From Nelumbo lutea (lineage: Eukaryota > Streptophyta > Magnoliopsida > Proteales > Nelumbonaceae): a stretch of 64,000 nucleotides of DNA. The translations under genes were made by a program, and so were the position numbers. Location: the NCBI GenBank assembly GCA_022828595.1, contig JAKGHH010000004.1, positions 55,206,422 through 55,270,421 on the forward strand, given 5' to 3'. Within the stretch, counting starts at the first letter, position 1; the number at the start of each line of letters is the position of its first letter. The notes under the pieces are model-generated. The model was not told the origin of the DNA. It worked only from the letters and a program-made list of their open reading frames with translations, and ran no database searches. Positions 62,643 to 64,000 of the stretch are shown here, piece by piece.

Positions 62643-63640
62643 CTGCATTGAAACAGAAAGTCTATATCAGATGAATGTGATATGAACAAGGTCAAGCAAA
62701 GCAATCAGGTCTATTAGCTGATAAAACAAAAGATAATTCACAAAAGCTATGATAGTTTGGTTATTTTCTTCAGCACCAACACCAATGGCAGTAAACAAAT
62801 AAATGGAGACCAGCTCAATTAAATGTTTATTGGTACTTCAAAAATGGAAATGTGATTCATGGAAGTGTTTTCAGACACTTGGATTGGACTGGACAGTGAT
62901 AATAGGACCTTTCAGGTCAGGAACAAGCAGCCAAAACAGATTTCGTGATGCCTGGTTCTTACAAATGTTGGATTGATCAGAGTTCCCCCAAATACATATG
63001 TTAATAGGTGCTATAACCTATATTATTTATTATTTAAGCTTATTTTCATGTAAAATAGCTTAAAAGATAATGTGAATCCGTTTAGAATTTTCATAGTTTT
63101 TATTTTTTCACAATTTTTATTTAAGTTGAGCTGTCAAATTATTCAACACGTGACCCTGTAATCAAAATGGTTCTGTCCAGTAACAATGACAATTGGGAAT
63201 TTTTGGAGTACTTGATGAGAATGAACCTTCACCAGAAATGGAGGAATTAGATGAAGGTGTGCATCTCTACTCCAAGATTCTCCAAAGGACATCTGACTAA
63301 TGCTCAAAACATCCAGGTAGGCCAAACCCTCCCAACAAATCCAAAACCTCAAAATCCAAACCCCATACAAAGCGAAAAGAACCAACATGTGAACAGCAAA
63401 TAACCCAAAAACAAAAGCACGTACAATACCCAAAGCAAACAACCCCCTCCCACCCAAGACCCATTGTGAAAAACCAAACCCCCAATGAATTCCAAATAAA
63501 AAAAACTACTTGCTAATTTTTTGTATTGCAAACTTCCTGTTGTCTTCTGGCTGCGCTTTTGTGTTTCCTTACTTTCTTGTTAAGGTCCAAGACCAAACAA
63601 ACCTCCTTTTATCCTTGTGAAAACCTACTTGAAAGTCTAG
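62643..63640 (-). other. Intron 1 (gamma-adaptin), first kilobase
   Basis: No start exon (Met-Asn-Pro-Phe-like) could be found on the minus strand here or up to 64,000. The intron must continue beyond the window. Confidence 0.55.
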
Positions 63641-63644
63641 GTTC

Positions 63645-64000
63645 CTATACAAAAGGGGTAAAATAACTTTATTTAAAAGAATCCTTGAAATCTTACCTGC
63701 CTACTATATGTCTATTCTCCCTATTCCCGGGCCTGTGGCCAATAGGTTGGGGAATGCAATGAGAGACTTTCTTTGGTCAAGTTGGAACAATCGATCAAAA
63801 GCCCACTTCATTAAGTGGGATTGAGTTGCAGTCGCAAACCTGTCAAGTGTTGTGGCTTGGGAATAAGAAAGGTGAGGAATTTCAATTTATCTCTACTGTG
63901 CTGCTGGTTGTGGAGATTTTCTAATGGTTCAAATGGCCTCTGGAGAAAGATTATTGTGGACAAGTGTGGTCTTCAAAGCAGTGGGTGAGATGCCAATGTT
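63645..64000 (+). pseudogene. L1 reverse transcriptase thumb fragment, runs off the window
   Basis: The plus strand reads KITLFKRILEILPAYYMSIL PIPGPVANRLGNAM, RDFLWSSWNNRSKAHFIKWD, then after a stop LLCCWLWRFSNGSNGLWRKI. This matches the C-terminal reverse transcriptase of L1 (compare MRDFLWSGW at 15.56 kb). It continues past 64,000, inside intron 1 of gamma-adaptin. Confidence 0.8.

Noticed and set aside
63070..63085. GTGAATCCGTTTAGAA, which recalls the Asn-Pro-Phe start of gamma-adaptin
   Set aside because: It is on the plus strand, opposite to the gene, with no ATG or donor in the right place. The missing first exon is not there.
1..64000. CRISPR arrays, bacterial operons, tRNA or rRNA genes
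   Set aside because: No regularly spaced repeats with unique spacers, no tRNA-like A/B box pairs that I could confirm, and the window is clearly plant nuclear DNA.

Overview
The window is plant nuclear DNA (an angiosperm; species not determined). It shows GT-AG spliced genes with long AT-rich introns, Ty1/Copia and L1-type (LINE) retrotransposons, and short inverted-repeat DNA transposons. A 100-base run of N at 5351-5450 is a scaffold gap.

The dominant feature is one minus-strand host gene running from the right edge (about 62.6 kb) to 10,710. It encodes the gamma subunit of the AP-1 clathrin adaptor (gamma-adaptin). I could place 17 consecutive exons by protein similarity and splice signals. 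They join in frame into 865 residues ending in a normal stop. Only the first, very short coding exon (about a dozen residues) is missing, presumably beyond the right edge. The visible gene is about 51.9 kb, of which only 2.6 kb is coding. One intron uses a GC-AG splice pair.

The introns are a transposon graveyard. Intron 4 (44.1-58.6 kb) holds a minus-strand L1. That L1 was hit by a Copia element with 347-bp LTRs (45,041-50,573), by a 245-bp hAT-like MITE inside its reverse transcriptase, and by a 1.1-kb inverted-repeat element that itself contains a MITE inside a MITE. Intron 11 holds a plus-strand L1 with a large internal deletion. Intron 16 holds a truncated Copia gag-pol and several L1 pieces. 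Many introns carry 5'-truncated L1 tails (RNase H domain plus poly-A) whose target-site duplications can still be read. A recurring MITE family with ends near CAAGGTTCAAAGTATCGATAC and 8-bp target duplications appears at least five times.

Left of gamma-adaptin (1-10.7 kb) is gene-poor repetitive DNA. It has LTR-retroelement traces near 2.7-4.9 kb, a small minus-strand gene at 7,760-8,484 resembling NUCLEAR FUSION DEFECTIVE 2 (a degenerate RNase III domain protein) with reading-frame problems at both ends, and a 400-bp foldback MITE at 9,232-9,631. I found no tRNA or rRNA genes and no CRISPR array.
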